Shown one piece after another: positions 33,406 to 42,155 of a stretch of 46,439 nucleotides of DNA. The stretch is taken from positions 1 to 46,439 of the forward strand of contig CAJODA010000008.1 in assembly GCA_905233745.1 (NCBI GenBank), written 5' to 3'. The DNA is from an uncultured Bacteroidales bacterium. Its GTDB lineage: Bacteria; Bacteroidota; Bacteroidia; Bacteroidales; WCHB1-69. The position numbers and the translations under genes were made by a program. The notes beneath the pieces are model-generated. The model saw only the letters and a program-made list of their open reading frames with translations. It was not told the origin of the DNA and did no database searches. Each line of letters opens with the position of its first letter. Within the stretch, counting starts at the first letter, position 1.

Positions 33406-35898
33406 TTATGACCTTTTCCTGATTACACGTTTCTTTGAGGTTGGGGCTGTATTGGCCATGATATTCTGGCAATCCTGATAGGTCAGGTTATCCGCCAGCA
33501 TATCCTTAGGTATCTTGTAGTTGTCGGTACCGTTGGTGATATAGGGACCGTAGCGGCCGTTCATCACTTTGATATCGGGATTCTCGTCAAAGGCGCGAAT
33601 GACATTCTTGTTCTGGAGATTCTGCAAGAATGCGATGGCCTCATCCTCCGTAATGGTATGGATATCCATGCCCTTGTCCAGCGTGACATTCTTACCGTTG
33701 TATTTCAGGTATGGACCATAACGTCCGGCTGCTGCCACAATCTCCTTGCCATCCAAATGTCCTACCAGTCTGGGTGCCCGGTCAGCATCTTTCTTCTGTT
33801 TGGCTTCGATAAGCTGCACACAACGCTCCAACGTGATGGTCAACGGGTCTTCATCCTTCGGGATAGATACAAACGCGTTGTTATAGCGGATGTATGGGCC
33901 ATAGCGTCCGGTGCCGACCACCAGGTCTTCACCATCCCAGGAACCCACATTACGCGGGAGTTTGAAGAGTTCCAGTGCCTCCTCAAGGGTCAGCGTTTCG
34001 ATAAACTGGTTGGGGCGGAGGCGGGCATAGCGGGGTTTCTCATCCGCATAGTTCTCGCCTATCTGCACCATAGGACCATATTTGCCAAGCTTGGCAATCA
34101 CCTTAGCATTGGTCTTCGGATCATAACCGAGGAAACGTTCACCACTAGCCTTGGTGGAGAAATTCAGCGCATGGTCAACAGAATCGTGGAATCCGCCATA
34201 GAACCGCTGTATCATGTGCTGCCAATTGTCCTTGCCTTCTGCAATATCATCGAACTCCTTCTCCACGTCAGCGGTAAAACTGTAGTCCATAATATCATTG
34301 AAGTTCTCTTGCAGATAATCATTTACGATAATGCCCACATCAGTGGGGATAATCTTATCCTTCTCGTAGCCATATTTCTCCTTCTTAACCTCTTCCGTAA
34401 TCGTATTATCCTTGAGGATAAGGCAGTTATAGGCACGCTCACTGCCCTGGCGGGTGGTTTTGACCACATAACCGCGCTTTTGAATCGTGGTGATGGTAGG
34501 AGCGTAGGTGGAAGGACGGCCGATGCCGAGTTCTTCCAGTTTCTTCACCAAACTGGCTTCCGTGTATCGTGCGGGAGGCTGAGCGAAACGTTGAATAGCT
34601 GTAATCATCTTGGCATTCAGGGACTCGCCAACCTCCATGGGCGGCAACATGCCCCGAATCTCTTCACTGTCATCATCCCTTGATTCTGTGTAAACCTTCA
34701 GGAAACCCGGGAACAGAATCACCTCGCCAGTAGCAACGAACTTCTCTTTTCTACCCTGTACCGGAATGGTGATATTGGTCTTCTCTGTCTTGGCATCACT
34801 CATCTGCGAAGCAATGGTACGCTTCCAAATCAACTCATAGAGATGTTTGGCAAACGTGTCACCAGGAACTGTCTGACGCGAAAGGTCCGTAGGACGGATA
34901 GCCTCGTGAGCCTCTTGGGCGCCCTTGGTCTTTGTGACGTAGTTGTGCACGTGAACATATTTGCTGCCGTATAACTCCGTTATCACCTCCTTGGCAGAAT
35001 TCAGAGCCATGGACGAGAGGTTCACAGAGTCCGTACGCATATAGGTGATATATCCCGATTCGTAGAGCTGCTGTGCCACCACCATGGTTTTGCTAACGGA
35101 GAAGCCCAGCTTGCGGGCTGCCTCCTGCTGCATGGTGGAAGTTGTGAACGGCGGCGCAGGACTCTTTTTACCAGGAGATGTCTCCACCGCCTCAATTCTA
35201 AACTCGGCATTCTGGCATGACTGTAGAAAATCTGTGGCGGCGGACTGGTCATTGAATCGCTTGTTCAATTCCGCCTTCAACTCTATATTATTATCCCTCA
35301 ATGGATTGAAGATACCATCTACCTTATAGGATGAGGTGGTGTTGAACTTCTCAATCTCATGTTCACGCTCCACAATCAGCTTCACGGCCACGGATTGCAC
35401 ACGACCTGCGGAGAGTTGCGGCTTCACCTTGCGCCAAAGCACCGGCGAAAGCTCAAAACCCACCAAACGGTCCAACAGCCGTCGCGCCTGCTGCGCGTTC
35501 ACCAGGTCCACATTCAACTCCCGGGGATTAGCCAATGCCTGCTCAATGGCCGACTTGGTGATTTCATGAAACACAATGCGCTTCACTTTGCCCGGGTCAA
35601 TATCAGTCACCTGCATCAGATGCCAGGAGATGGCTTCACCTTCACGGTCATCATCCGTTGCGAGCCACACCACATCGGCAGCATCAGCCTTTTTCTTTAT
35701 GTCACTGATCAACGATTTCTTGTCATCCAGCACCACATATTTAGGTTCGAAATTCTTGGAAATGTCAATGCCCAGATCTTTCTGGGGCAAATCGCGCACA
35801 TGGCCCTTGCTGGAGACCACTTCAAAGTCCTTGCCAATAAACTTCTGAATAGTTTTGGCTTTGGCAGGAGACTCAACAATAATCAAATTCTTACTCAT
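33406..35898 (-). CDS. topA: DNA topoisomerase I
   Basis: Type IA topoisomerase that relaxes negative supercoils, 830 residues. The TOPRIM domain is N-terminal (NLIIVESPAKAKTIQKF, then TDDDREGEAISWH). The active-site tyrosine is Y286 in GYITYMRTDS. The C-terminus has no zinc-finger cysteines. It carries about four repeats of a (G/K)(R/K)YGPxxxxx unit (from about residue 615), a cysteine-free tail common in Bacteroidota. It leads a tight run of five genes (topA, arginase-like, DUF3078, asnS, rpoN). ribF lies 100 bp upstream, and no -7 box is clear in that gap. Confidence 0.96.
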   Translation of the reverse strand: MSKNLIIVESPAKAKTIQKFIGKDFEVVSSKGHVRDLPQKDLGIDISKNFEPKYVVLDDKKSLISDIKKKADAADVVWLATDDDREGEAISWHLMQVTDIDPGKVKRIVFHEITKSAIEQALANPRELNVDLVNAQQARRLLDRLVGFELSPVLWRKVKPQLSAGRVQSVAVKLIVEREHEIEKFNTTSSYKVDGIFNPLRDNNIELKAELNKRFNDQSAATDFLQSCQNAEFRIEAVETSPGKKSPAPPFTTSTMQQEAARKLGFSVSKTMVVAQQLYESGYITYMRTDSVNLSSMALNSAKEVITELYGSKYVHVHNYVTKTKGAQEAHEAIRPTDLSRQTVPGDTFAKHLYELIWKRTIASQMSDAKTEKTNITIPVQGRKEKFVATGEVILFPGFLKVYTESRDDDSEEIRGMLPPMEVGESLNAKMITAIQRFAQPPARYTEASLVKKLEELGIGRPSTYAPTITTIQKRGYVVKTTRQGSERAYNCLILKDNTITEEVKKEKYGYEKDKIIPTDVGIIVNDYLQENFNDIMDYSFTADVEKEFDDIAEGKDNWQHMIQRFYGGFHDSVDHALNFSTKASGERFLGYDPKTNAKVIAKLGKYGPMVQIGENYADEKPRYARLRPNQFIETLTLEEALELFKLPRNVGSWDGEDLVVGTGRYGPYIRYNNAFVSIPKDEDPLTITLERCVQLIEAKQKKDADRAPRLVGHLDGKEIVAAAGRYGPYLKYNGKNVTLDKGMDIHTITEDEAIAFLQNLQNKNVIRAFDENPDIKVMNGRYGPYITNGTDNYKIPKDMLADNLTYQDCQNIMANTAPTSKKRVIRKRS

Positions 35899-35998
35899 AA
35901 GCGTTATTTTTTTAGTATTTTGTTTTGGTTAAGTAATGATTATACAGTTTGTAGGGTTTGTTAGGTTAGAATAGGCTTCTTCCAGATTAATGTCGGAA

Positions 35999-36574
35999 TT
36001 AGTGTTTTTCTTTATAGGAGTATCCGAGCAATTCGTTCACTTGCCCGAATTTACGGTTTTGGATGAGTTTGCGGATATTGGAGGAGTGTACTTGTGCATT
36101 GTCCCAAAAGAGTTCCGGAATATCAATGACATCCACATGGTGCTGTTGGCATAGGGCTTCTATCTTGGCACGGCCGCCCTCACGATTGTGGCCCAAAGCA
36201 TGGTTGGGGCCCATCACGAGGGCACGGGCATTCAGCAATCCGATGATGTAGTGTTCAATAAAGTCCGTATAGGAGATTTCGGAAAACGCGCGCGTAAAAG
36301 GGACCACCACGGCCACATCCACACCCAGCCCGGCTATACGGCTCAGATTCTCCTCCAGCGTGTTGATGGTGAAGAAATCGGAGTTTGGGTTCAGCAACTG
36401 CTGCGGGTGGGGATCAAACGTGACAACCACGCTCTCACCGCCACGAGCGGCGGCGGTATCGCAAAGATAACGGAGGATTTGGACATGACCGCGATGAACG
36501 CCATCAAATGAGCCTACGGCAACCACCGGGCTGTTCAAAGGGGCGATATTCTGAAATCCTCTGTAAATCTTCAT
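35999..36574 (-). CDS. RibF-like FAD synthetase domain, lacking the riboflavin kinase domain
   Basis: 191 residues. The nucleotidyltransferase domain is clear: VVAVGSFDGVHRGH (phosphate-binding HxGH), TFDPHPQQLL, and the C-terminal SSNIRKLI in place of SSTxIR. Bifunctional RibF is about 300-310 residues, with a C-terminal riboflavin kinase domain. Here the chain stops at YSYKEKH, right where that domain would begin, and the next 100 bp encode no continuation. The usual VGxDxxFGxxRxG segment reads VMGPNHALGHNREG. It may make FAD from FMN only, with riboflavin kinase encoded elsewhere, or it may be a divergent paralogue. It lies between pheT and topA. Confidence 0.8.
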   Translation of the reverse strand: MKIYRGFQNIAPLNSPVVAVGSFDGVHRGHVQILRYLCDTAAARGGESVVVTFDPHPQQLLNPNSDFFTINTLEENLSRIAGLGVDVAVVVPFTRAFSEISYTDFIEHYIIGLLNARALVMGPNHALGHNREGGRAKIEALCQQHHVDVIDIPELFWDNAQVHSSNIRKLIQNRKFGQVNELLGYSYKEKH

Positions 36575-36626
36575 TTCGTGCTATTTATGATACTGTGCAA
36601 TATGCGACAATGCCACGACTTTGCTG

Positions 36627-39101
36627 TTATCGCAATTTGGCGCCCACCTCACGTTCGTAAGCGGCTACCAATTTGGCCATCATCTTGTTAATCTCCTCAT
36701 CCGTCAATGTCTTCTCGGGATGCTGGAGAACAAAGTTCAATGCATAAGATTTCTTGCCTTCCTCAATCTTGTCACCCTCATATACATCAAACAGGGAGAT
36801 TTGCTTAACCAACTTGGAGCCGTATTTAAGACCGACCTTCTCCAACGTGTCGTAGGATACATTTTGGTCAACCACCAGTGCCAAGTCACGTTTCACTGAC
36901 GGGTAAGGTGCAATGGTCTGGTATTTCACTGACTGCTGGCTGGCGACGCGCTCCACTGTCTCCAAATTGAATTCCGCATAATAGACAGGTTTCTTCAGAT
37001 CAAAGTACTTGAGCAAACGCTGGTTCACTTGTCCCATCGTCACCACCACATCCTTGCCGTGGCAATAGGTAATATGGTCAGAGAACATACGGGAGGCATC
37101 GTCCAGGGTGACCGTCATCTGTCCAACCGGGAAATTGATCTTGGCAAGCACATTCTCGACCATGTTCTTCAAATAGAACAGATCCATATCCTTGGCCTTG
37201 TAGTTCCACGAGTCTTCGCACTCCTTGCCGGTCACGAACATCACAAACTCGTCCTTCTCCTGATAACGCAGTGTCACATCATCACCTGGCTGGGTGTCGG
37301 GATTGAAATGATAGGTCTTGCCGAACTCGAAAAGACGCAGATTCTGGTTACGGTTGTTCACATTGCGCACAATATTCTCCAAGCCACCAAAGAGCAGCGA
37401 CTGGCGCATCGCGCCAAGCTCGTTGCTCAACGGGTTGAGCAGTTTCACAGAACCGTTCGGGTTGATGAAATCAAATTTCTCCGCATACTCTGCTTTGGTC
37501 AACGAATTGTTCATCACCTCAAAGAAGCCATTGTCGGCAAGATAAGAGGAGATGGTCATCTGATGCTGATAGGCAAGTGCGTTGGCATCAGCATTCGGGG
37601 TGGGTATTCTATAAGACAGGGTGTCGGGAATCTCAATATTGTTGTATCCGTATATACGCAGAATCTCCTCTATGAGGTCAATAGGGCGGGTGACATCAGC
37701 CTTATTGAGAGGCACACTAACCAGCAGCTGGGCGTCTCCGGAGCTTTGCACCTCCATGCCCAGCATGGTGAGGATTCGTGAGATGGTCTGCTTGTCTATC
37801 ACCTTTCCCGCCACCTTGTTCACTTGATCATACGTGAGTGTGATGCGGGCGGGTTCAATCTTATACGGGTAAATGTCCACCAGTTCAGAGATGATGGAAG
37901 CGCCTGTCAGTTCCTGAATCAGGGCAGCGGCGCGTTTCAGTGCATAAACGGTGATAGCAGGATCGCAACCACGCTCATAGCGGAAGGAAGCGTCCGTTTT
38001 CAACCCATGGCGTTTGGCAGTCTTGCGGATGGAAACCGGATTGAAGTAGGCACTCTCCAGAAAGAGACGCGTGGTACCGGCGGTAACACCAGAATTCAAA
38101 CCACCATAGACACCGGCTATGCACATGCCCTCTTCGGCATTGCAAATCATCAAATCATCGGCACTCAGCTTAACCTCGTTCCCGTCCAACGTGACAAACG
38201 GGGTTCCTTCCGGCAGATTCTTGACGATAACCTTATTGCCTTTAATCTTGTCCGCATCGAAGGCGTGCATGGGCTGTCCCAGCTCCAGCATGATGAATTG
38301 CGTAATATCCACCACGTTGTTGATAGGACGGATGCCCACGGAGTTCAACTTGTTGCGCAGCCATTCCGGAGATTCACCCACTTGCACATTGTCAAAGAGC
38401 AGACCGGAATAGCGAGGACAGGCCTTCGTATTCTCCACACTCACATCAATGCGGAGTTTGACGTGGGCGATCGGTTTCACCTCGGGCACGTTGGGCAGAA
38501 TCAGGGGCGAGCACGCGCGTCCGTCCTGCTGGAGAGCCGCATAGAGGTCGCGAGCCACACCGGCATGGCAGATTGCGTCACAACGGTTGGGGGTCAATCC
38601 TATTTCGAAGATCGTATCCGACTCCAAGTGGAAATATTCGGACGCGGGCGTGCCGGGCACAGCATTCTCGTCAAGCACCATAATGCCATCGTGAGAGCTG
38701 CCCAAGCCAATTTCATCCTCGGCACAAATCATGCCTTCGGAGGTCTCGCCGCGCAACTTCGACTTCTTGATGGTGAAAGATTCATCGCCGTTATAAAGTA
38801 CCGTGCCAATGGTTGCCACAATCACTTTTTGTCCGGCTGCCACGTTGGCAGCGCCGCACACGATATGCAGGGGTTCTTCACCGCCCACATTCACTGTGGT
38901 AACGTGCAGATGGTCAGAGTTGGGATGAGGCTCGCAGGTGAGCACCTCGCCAACCACAAGCCCTTTCAGGCCGCCGCGAACCACCTCCGCGGTCTCAACA
39001 CCCTCCACTTCCAAGCCGCAATTGGTCAGATACCGGCTCACTTCTTCGGCAGAAACATCAAAGGTCATTAAATCCTTCAGCCACTTATAAGAGATCTTCA
39101 T
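36627..39101 (-). CDS. pheT: Phenylalanyl-tRNA synthetase beta subunit
   Basis: 824 residues, the usual length. Domains in order are: the tRNA-binding OB fold (about 42-155, VVGEVLTCEPHPNSDHLHV); B3/B4 editing (about 215-385, with FDADKIKGN and KRHGLKTDASFRYERGCD); B5 (about 405-475); the catalytic-like core (about 490-690, NPLSNELGAMRQSLL); and the FDX-ACB anticodon-binding domain at the end (APYPSVKRDLALVVD). It forms the alpha2-beta2 enzyme with PheS, whose gene is not adjacent. Its promoter box is at 39164. Confidence 0.97.
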   Translation of the reverse strand: MKISYKWLKDLMTFDVSAEEVSRYLTNCGLEVEGVETAEVVRGGLKGLVVGEVLTCEPHPNSDHLHVTTVNVGGEEPLHIVCGAANVAAGQKVIVATIGTVLYNGDESFTIKKSKLRGETSEGMICAEDEIGLGSSHDGIMVLDENAVPGTPASEYFHLESDTIFEIGLTPNRCDAICHAGVARDLYAALQQDGRACSPLILPNVPEVKPIAHVKLRIDVSVENTKACPRYSGLLFDNVQVGESPEWLRNKLNSVGIRPINNVVDITQFIMLELGQPMHAFDADKIKGNKVIVKNLPEGTPFVTLDGNEVKLSADDLMICNAEEGMCIAGVYGGLNSGVTAGTTRLFLESAYFNPVSIRKTAKRHGLKTDASFRYERGCDPAITVYALKRAAALIQELTGASIISELVDIYPYKIEPARITLTYDQVNKVAGKVIDKQTISRILTMLGMEVQSSGDAQLLVSVPLNKADVTRPIDLIEEILRIYGYNNIEIPDTLSYRIPTPNADANALAYQHQMTISSYLADNGFFEVMNNSLTKAEYAEKFDFINPNGSVKLLNPLSNELGAMRQSLLFGGLENIVRNVNNRNQNLRLFEFGKTYHFNPDTQPGDDVTLRYQEKDEFVMFVTGKECEDSWNYKAKDMDLFYLKNMVENVLAKINFPVGQMTVTLDDASRMFSDHITYCHGKDVVVTMGQVNQRLLKYFDLKKPVYYAEFNLETVERVASQQSVKYQTIAPYPSVKRDLALVVDQNVSYDTLEKVGLKYGSKLVKQISLFDVYEGDKIEEGKKSYALNFVLQHPEKTLTDEEINKMMAKLVAAYEREVGAKLR

Positions 39102-39163
39102 AAATATAAAGCATTAATAGTTAGTACAATACATAAACAAACAGCAACTTTTTTTCAAGGCTG

Positions 39164-39171
39164 CAAATATA
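39164..39171 (-). promoter_or_regulatory. Bacteroidota -7 box for pheT
   Basis: TATATTTG followed by C on the minus strand, 62 bp before the pheT ATG and just downstream of the yidD stop. Confidence 0.5.
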
Positions 39172-39211
39172 ATATATATAATTAATGTAGCGGATGAAGC
39201 GCAGATTTTTT

Positions 39212-39454
39212 TTAAGGAACGGGGTCATAACCACTCCCACCCCATGGGTTACAGGAGAGTACGCGCTTCAAGGTAAGCCATCCACCCTTGAAAGGACCGT
39301 ATTTACGGATGGCCTCAAGGCCGTAGTTGGAACAGGTGGGCGTGTATCGACAGGCCCGGCCGATGAGCGGCGAAAGAGTCCATTGGTAGAGTTTGATAAA
39401 TCCTATCATGACGGCCGCCAATCCTTTGGAAAACCAACTAAACAACTTTCTCAT
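39212..39454 (-). CDS. yidD: Membrane protein insertion efficiency factor YidD
   Basis: 80 residues, a typical YidD: an amphipathic N-terminal helix ([20 protein letters not shown]) followed by the conserved cysteine-bearing [18 protein letters not shown] and the C-terminal [14 protein letters not shown]. It assists YidC-dependent membrane protein insertion. The start overlaps the end of rnpA by 17 bp, the classical rnpA-yidD arrangement. No yidC follows. Confidence 0.96.
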   Translation of the reverse strand: MRKLFSWFSKGLAAVMIGFIKLYQWTLSPLIGRACRYTPTCSNYGLEAIRKYGPFKGGWLTLKRVLSCNPWGGSGYDPVP

Positions 39455-39842
39455 CAGACTGGGATATTTCAGCGTTTATCTTTCGAAAAATAGTGGCAGC
39501 CGCGTCATGCACGATTTCGTAGGATGGCATCTCCTTGGCCACGGAGATCCAGCACATCCGGCAGCAATTGCCCTCCGGAATCCGGAGCATGGCTTTCTGC
39601 AAACGGTAGGTTTCCCGCATAAGGCGCTTCACACGATTGCGGTCAACCGCCCGTGGGAAACGTTTCTTGGGCACCACAAAGGCAGAACGTGCCGACGCGT
39701 CGGCATCTTCGGAGAGCTTATAATAACATTTGATGGGATAAGCATACACGGAACTGCCTCCGTCCATAACCTGCTTGATTTGGAGGGAGGATTTCATACG
39801 TTCACCTAAAGGGAACGTGCGCCTATCTTCTACGGGTTGCAT
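39438..39842 (-). CDS. rnpA: Ribonuclease P protein component
   Basis: 134 residues. The N-terminal FPLGERMKS matches the substrate-binding start of RnpA, and the signature RNR motif is [16 protein letters not shown]. It binds the RNase P RNA and aids 5' maturation of tRNAs. The start at 39842 overlaps the 3' end of the hemD-like gene by 20 bp and retains the conserved F near the N-terminus. The order hemD-like, rnpA, yidD suggests one transcript. Confidence 0.94.
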   Translation of the reverse strand: MQPVEDRRTFPLGERMKSSLQIKQVMDGGSSVYAYPIKCYYKLSEDADASARSAFVVPKKRFPRAVDRNRVKRLMRETYRLQKAMLRIPEGNCCRMCWISVAKEMPSYEIVHDAAATIFRKINAEISQSDEKVV

Positions 39843-40587
39843 ACTCTTTCAGGAAGGCATCCAGGGCATCGGTGATGGATGGGTAATCCTTTGTGGGGGC
39901 AATAACCTGAGCGGTCCATCCGGCGTTTTCCAAAGCGGTAATCACGGCAGAGCCAAGGGCTGCAAAAGCAACCTCGCCTTGCTGGAACTCGGGGAAGTTC
40001 GTTTGGAGGGATTTCACCCCGTTGGGACTGAACAACACGATCATGTCGTACTTGTTGATGTCGATATCCGCCGCCAGGTTTGCAGCGGAAGTGGTGAACA
40101 CGAGCGCCTGATCATATTGGATGCCTTTCGTGTCCATGAATTCCAGCATCTGGGCAGATGCGCCATCCGGGCCGCAGGGTATCAGCATCTTCAAGTCACG
40201 ATTCTTCCATAGCAGGTCGTTAAGACTGGAGATATTGCTGTCCTTTGCGGCAAAGATCTTACGTTTGCGGTATTGAATATACTTCTGCAGATAGTTGGCT
40301 ACCGCTTCGGTCGAACAGAAGTACTTCATGGTCTCCGGAACATCCAGTCGCATGTCCTTGCACAATTCAAAGAAGTGGTCAATGGTATTCTTGCTGGTGA
40401 AGACCACAGCCGGATGGTCCAGAATGTTGATTTTGGATTTCCTGAACTCTATCGCTGATATGCTTTCAATCTTGAAAAACTTATAGAAATCGATATTGAT
40501 ACTGTACTTGCGTTTCAGCTCAGCATACGGGGATTTCTCAAAATCAGCGGGAGCATTTTGGGATATAAGTATGTTTTTTATCTTCAT
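39823..40587 (-). CDS. Uroporphyrinogen-III synthase family protein
   Basis: 254 residues with two HemD-like halves. The first contains INILDHPAVVFTSKNTIDHFFEL and the second NKYDMIVLFSPNGVKSLQTNFPEF with AALGSAVITALENAGW. HemD closes hydroxymethylbilane to uroporphyrinogen III. The family is very divergent in sequence, and no other haem genes lie here, so catalytic function is not certain. It lies between DUF4271 and rnpA, an arrangement I recall from other Bacteroidota. Confidence 0.82.
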   Translation of the reverse strand: MKIKNILISQNAPADFEKSPYAELKRKYSINIDFYKFFKIESISAIEFRKSKINILDHPAVVFTSKNTIDHFFELCKDMRLDVPETMKYFCSTEAVANYLQKYIQYRKRKIFAAKDSNISSLNDLLWKNRDLKMLIPCGPDGASAQMLEFMDTKGIQYDQALVFTTSAANLAADIDINKYDMIVLFSPNGVKSLQTNFPEFQQGEVAFAALGSAVITALENAGWTAQVIAPTKDYPSITDALDAFLKEYATRRR

Positions 40588-40635
40588 TTTTAACCATTTT
40601 TACCATTAACAAAAATCCGCACAAACACCTGTCCC

Positions 40636-41331
40636 TCAAATAATTGAAATCAATTTTACTAACAAAAGGAATGGTAGGATTTCAAGCGTGCAAAAATAGA
40701 GAAAAAAATGAAACAAATTGATTTTCTTGGGATTTATTTTTAAAAGACGGTATAAATAAAGGCCTGTAAGCACACAAAACACTGGAATATAGGCATACAT
40801 GAATGAAAAATCGCCCAGTGCGTGGCATAATATCAGGAAGGGGTACAGCATCAGCGCCACATTGGTCACAAAGACGAATTTGTACAGGTTAAAGCTATAG
40901 CGTTCCTTCTGGTGATCGAAAAGGCCGGTATAGATAATATTGGCGGTGAACTGAAAAAAGAACAGCAGGGTTATCACGGCGAAAACGGCGGCGAAGGCAC
41001 CTTGGTAAGTCATGCGGGCAACAAGGTCGGCCTTGGTTTGCATGAGAATCATCACTATGCCCAGGGATACGGTGAGAAGGTCAAAAAGAAGTACCACGGG
41101 GAAAGTCATTTCCTCGAGCACCTTGCTTTCCCGAATCAGCAGGGAATAGAAACGCTGTGAGTACAGGGAGCGGATGAGGTAGGACATGCGCCGGCGGAAA
41201 AGCACCACCGAGATAGTGAGGAGAAAAAGGAGCACGCACAACGCCACCGTAACCACATTGTTGGGTTGTACGACGGCATCGGAACTGTATCCTGATACAG
41301 CCAGGACGTGGTGCTCAAAAAGGGAACTCAA
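40636..41331 (-). CDS. DUF4271 integral membrane protein
   Basis: 231 residues with about seven membrane segments. The first (about 27-45, VVTVALCVLLFLLTISVVL) is followed by a basic FRRRMSYLIRSLYSQRFYSLL segment and then hydrophobic helices to the end. This matches DUF4271, a Bacteroidota family next to the hemD-like gene. Function is unknown. It starts 8 bp after the stop of the T9SS protein gene. Confidence 0.85.
   Translation of the reverse strand: MSSLFEHHVLAVSGYSSDAVVQPNNVVTVALCVLLFLLTISVVLFRRRMSYLIRSLYSQRFYSLLIRESKVLEEMTFPVVLLFDLLTVSLGIVMILMQTKADLVARMTYQGAFAAVFAVITLLFFFQFTANIIYTGLFDHQKERYSFNLYKFVFVTNVALMLYPFLILCHALGDFSFMYAYIPVFCVLTGLYLYRLLKINPKKINLFHFFLYFCTLEILPFLLLVKLISII
40691..40698 (-). 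promoter_or_regulatory. Possible internal -7 box for hemD-like - rnpA - yidD
   Basis: TATTTTTG followed by C on the minus strand, inside the 3' end of the DUF4271 gene and 103 bp before the hemD-like ATG. It could give the rnpA group an extra promoter. Confidence 0.4.
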
Positions 41332-41339
41332 GGTCAGGG

Positions 41340-42065
41340 TTACTTAACCAGCAATTTCTTCACAGAGTTCATAACCCCATTCTGTTCGAGACCGTAAACA
41401 TAGATGCCGGGGGCCATGTCTGCCGTGCTGACCAAAACTTTACCTTCTCCGGAAACATGCTGACGGTAAACTTCGCTGCCAACTATATTGCGGATGATCA
41501 GATTAGCTCCTTCGTCTGTGGAAGTCCTGAAACTGATATTCACAGATGTGGTAGCAGGATTGGGGTAAGCACTCACCTGCTGGGATGCCTCAAACTGCTG
41601 AACCCCAACATTGGTGGTTGATTTCAGATAAAAGTAAACCGCATCGCTTTCATCATCTGTATTGTAGAAAGTGAACTTCGTTATGGAATTTTCATTGCCA
41701 GGGTGAGAAGGCGAGCAGGTGTAATCCGCATGAAAAACCATATTTTCGTTATCCGTTGTGATGGTATCGCCCATCATGACAAAAAACTCTCCGGACATAG
41801 TCGAAGAGCATGAACCGCCAACGCAGAAAGTGAGGTCATCGCCTTCCACGAATTGGACATCTTCACGTTTCACACGCAAATAGAGATCGTCATCCGAAAC
41901 ATTGGCATATCCGATGTACGTATGGGAAATCGTACCAGGCGTGATCAAGGTTGTCACATATTCGCCATTTTCCAGCGGTTGGCCATTATGGAAAAGGCGG
42001 ATAGATTGTGCGGAAACGGTTGTTGCCAGGGCTGTGGCCAGAATCAAAGCAAATATTTTTTTCAT
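41340..42065 (-). CDS. Secreted protein with T9SS type A sorting signal
   Basis: 241 residues from the ATG at 42065, which begins the signal peptide (ending TVSAQ). An in-frame start at 42152 would span the promoter and is rejected. The N-terminal domain of about 140 residues is beta-rich, with cysteines in TFCVGGSCSST and HADYTCSPSHPG. I do not recognise it. The C-terminal domain (from about residue 164) has VSAYPNPATTSVNISF and ends APGIYVYGLEQNGVMNSVKK, the T9SS type A sorting form. It is a surface or secreted protein of unknown role. Confidence 0.82.
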   Translation of the reverse strand: MKKIFALILATALATTVSAQSIRLFHNGQPLENGEYVTTLITPGTISHTYIGYANVSDDDLYLRVKREDVQFVEGDDLTFCVGGSCSSTMSGEFFVMMGDTITTDNENMVFHADYTCSPSHPGNENSITKFTFYNTDDESDAVYFYLKSTTNVGVQQFEASQQVSAYPNPATTSVNISFRTSTDEGANLIIRNIVGSEVYRQHVSGEGKVLVSTADMAPGIYVYGLEQNGVMNSVKKLLVK

Positions 42066-42086
42066 AAGGGGTATGTTTTTGCGGGG

Positions 42087-42094
42087 CAAAAATA
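42087..42094 (-). promoter_or_regulatory. Bacteroidota -7 box for the T9SS protein gene
   Basis: TATTTTTG followed by C on the minus strand, 21 bp before the ATG at 42065. DUF4271 follows this gene after 8 bp and probably shares the promoter. Confidence 0.55.
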
Positions 42095-42155
42095 CAAAAA
42101 AAACAAAGCGGATGACCGAAAATCGGCCATCCGCCCAAAATTCATAAAGCAAGAA

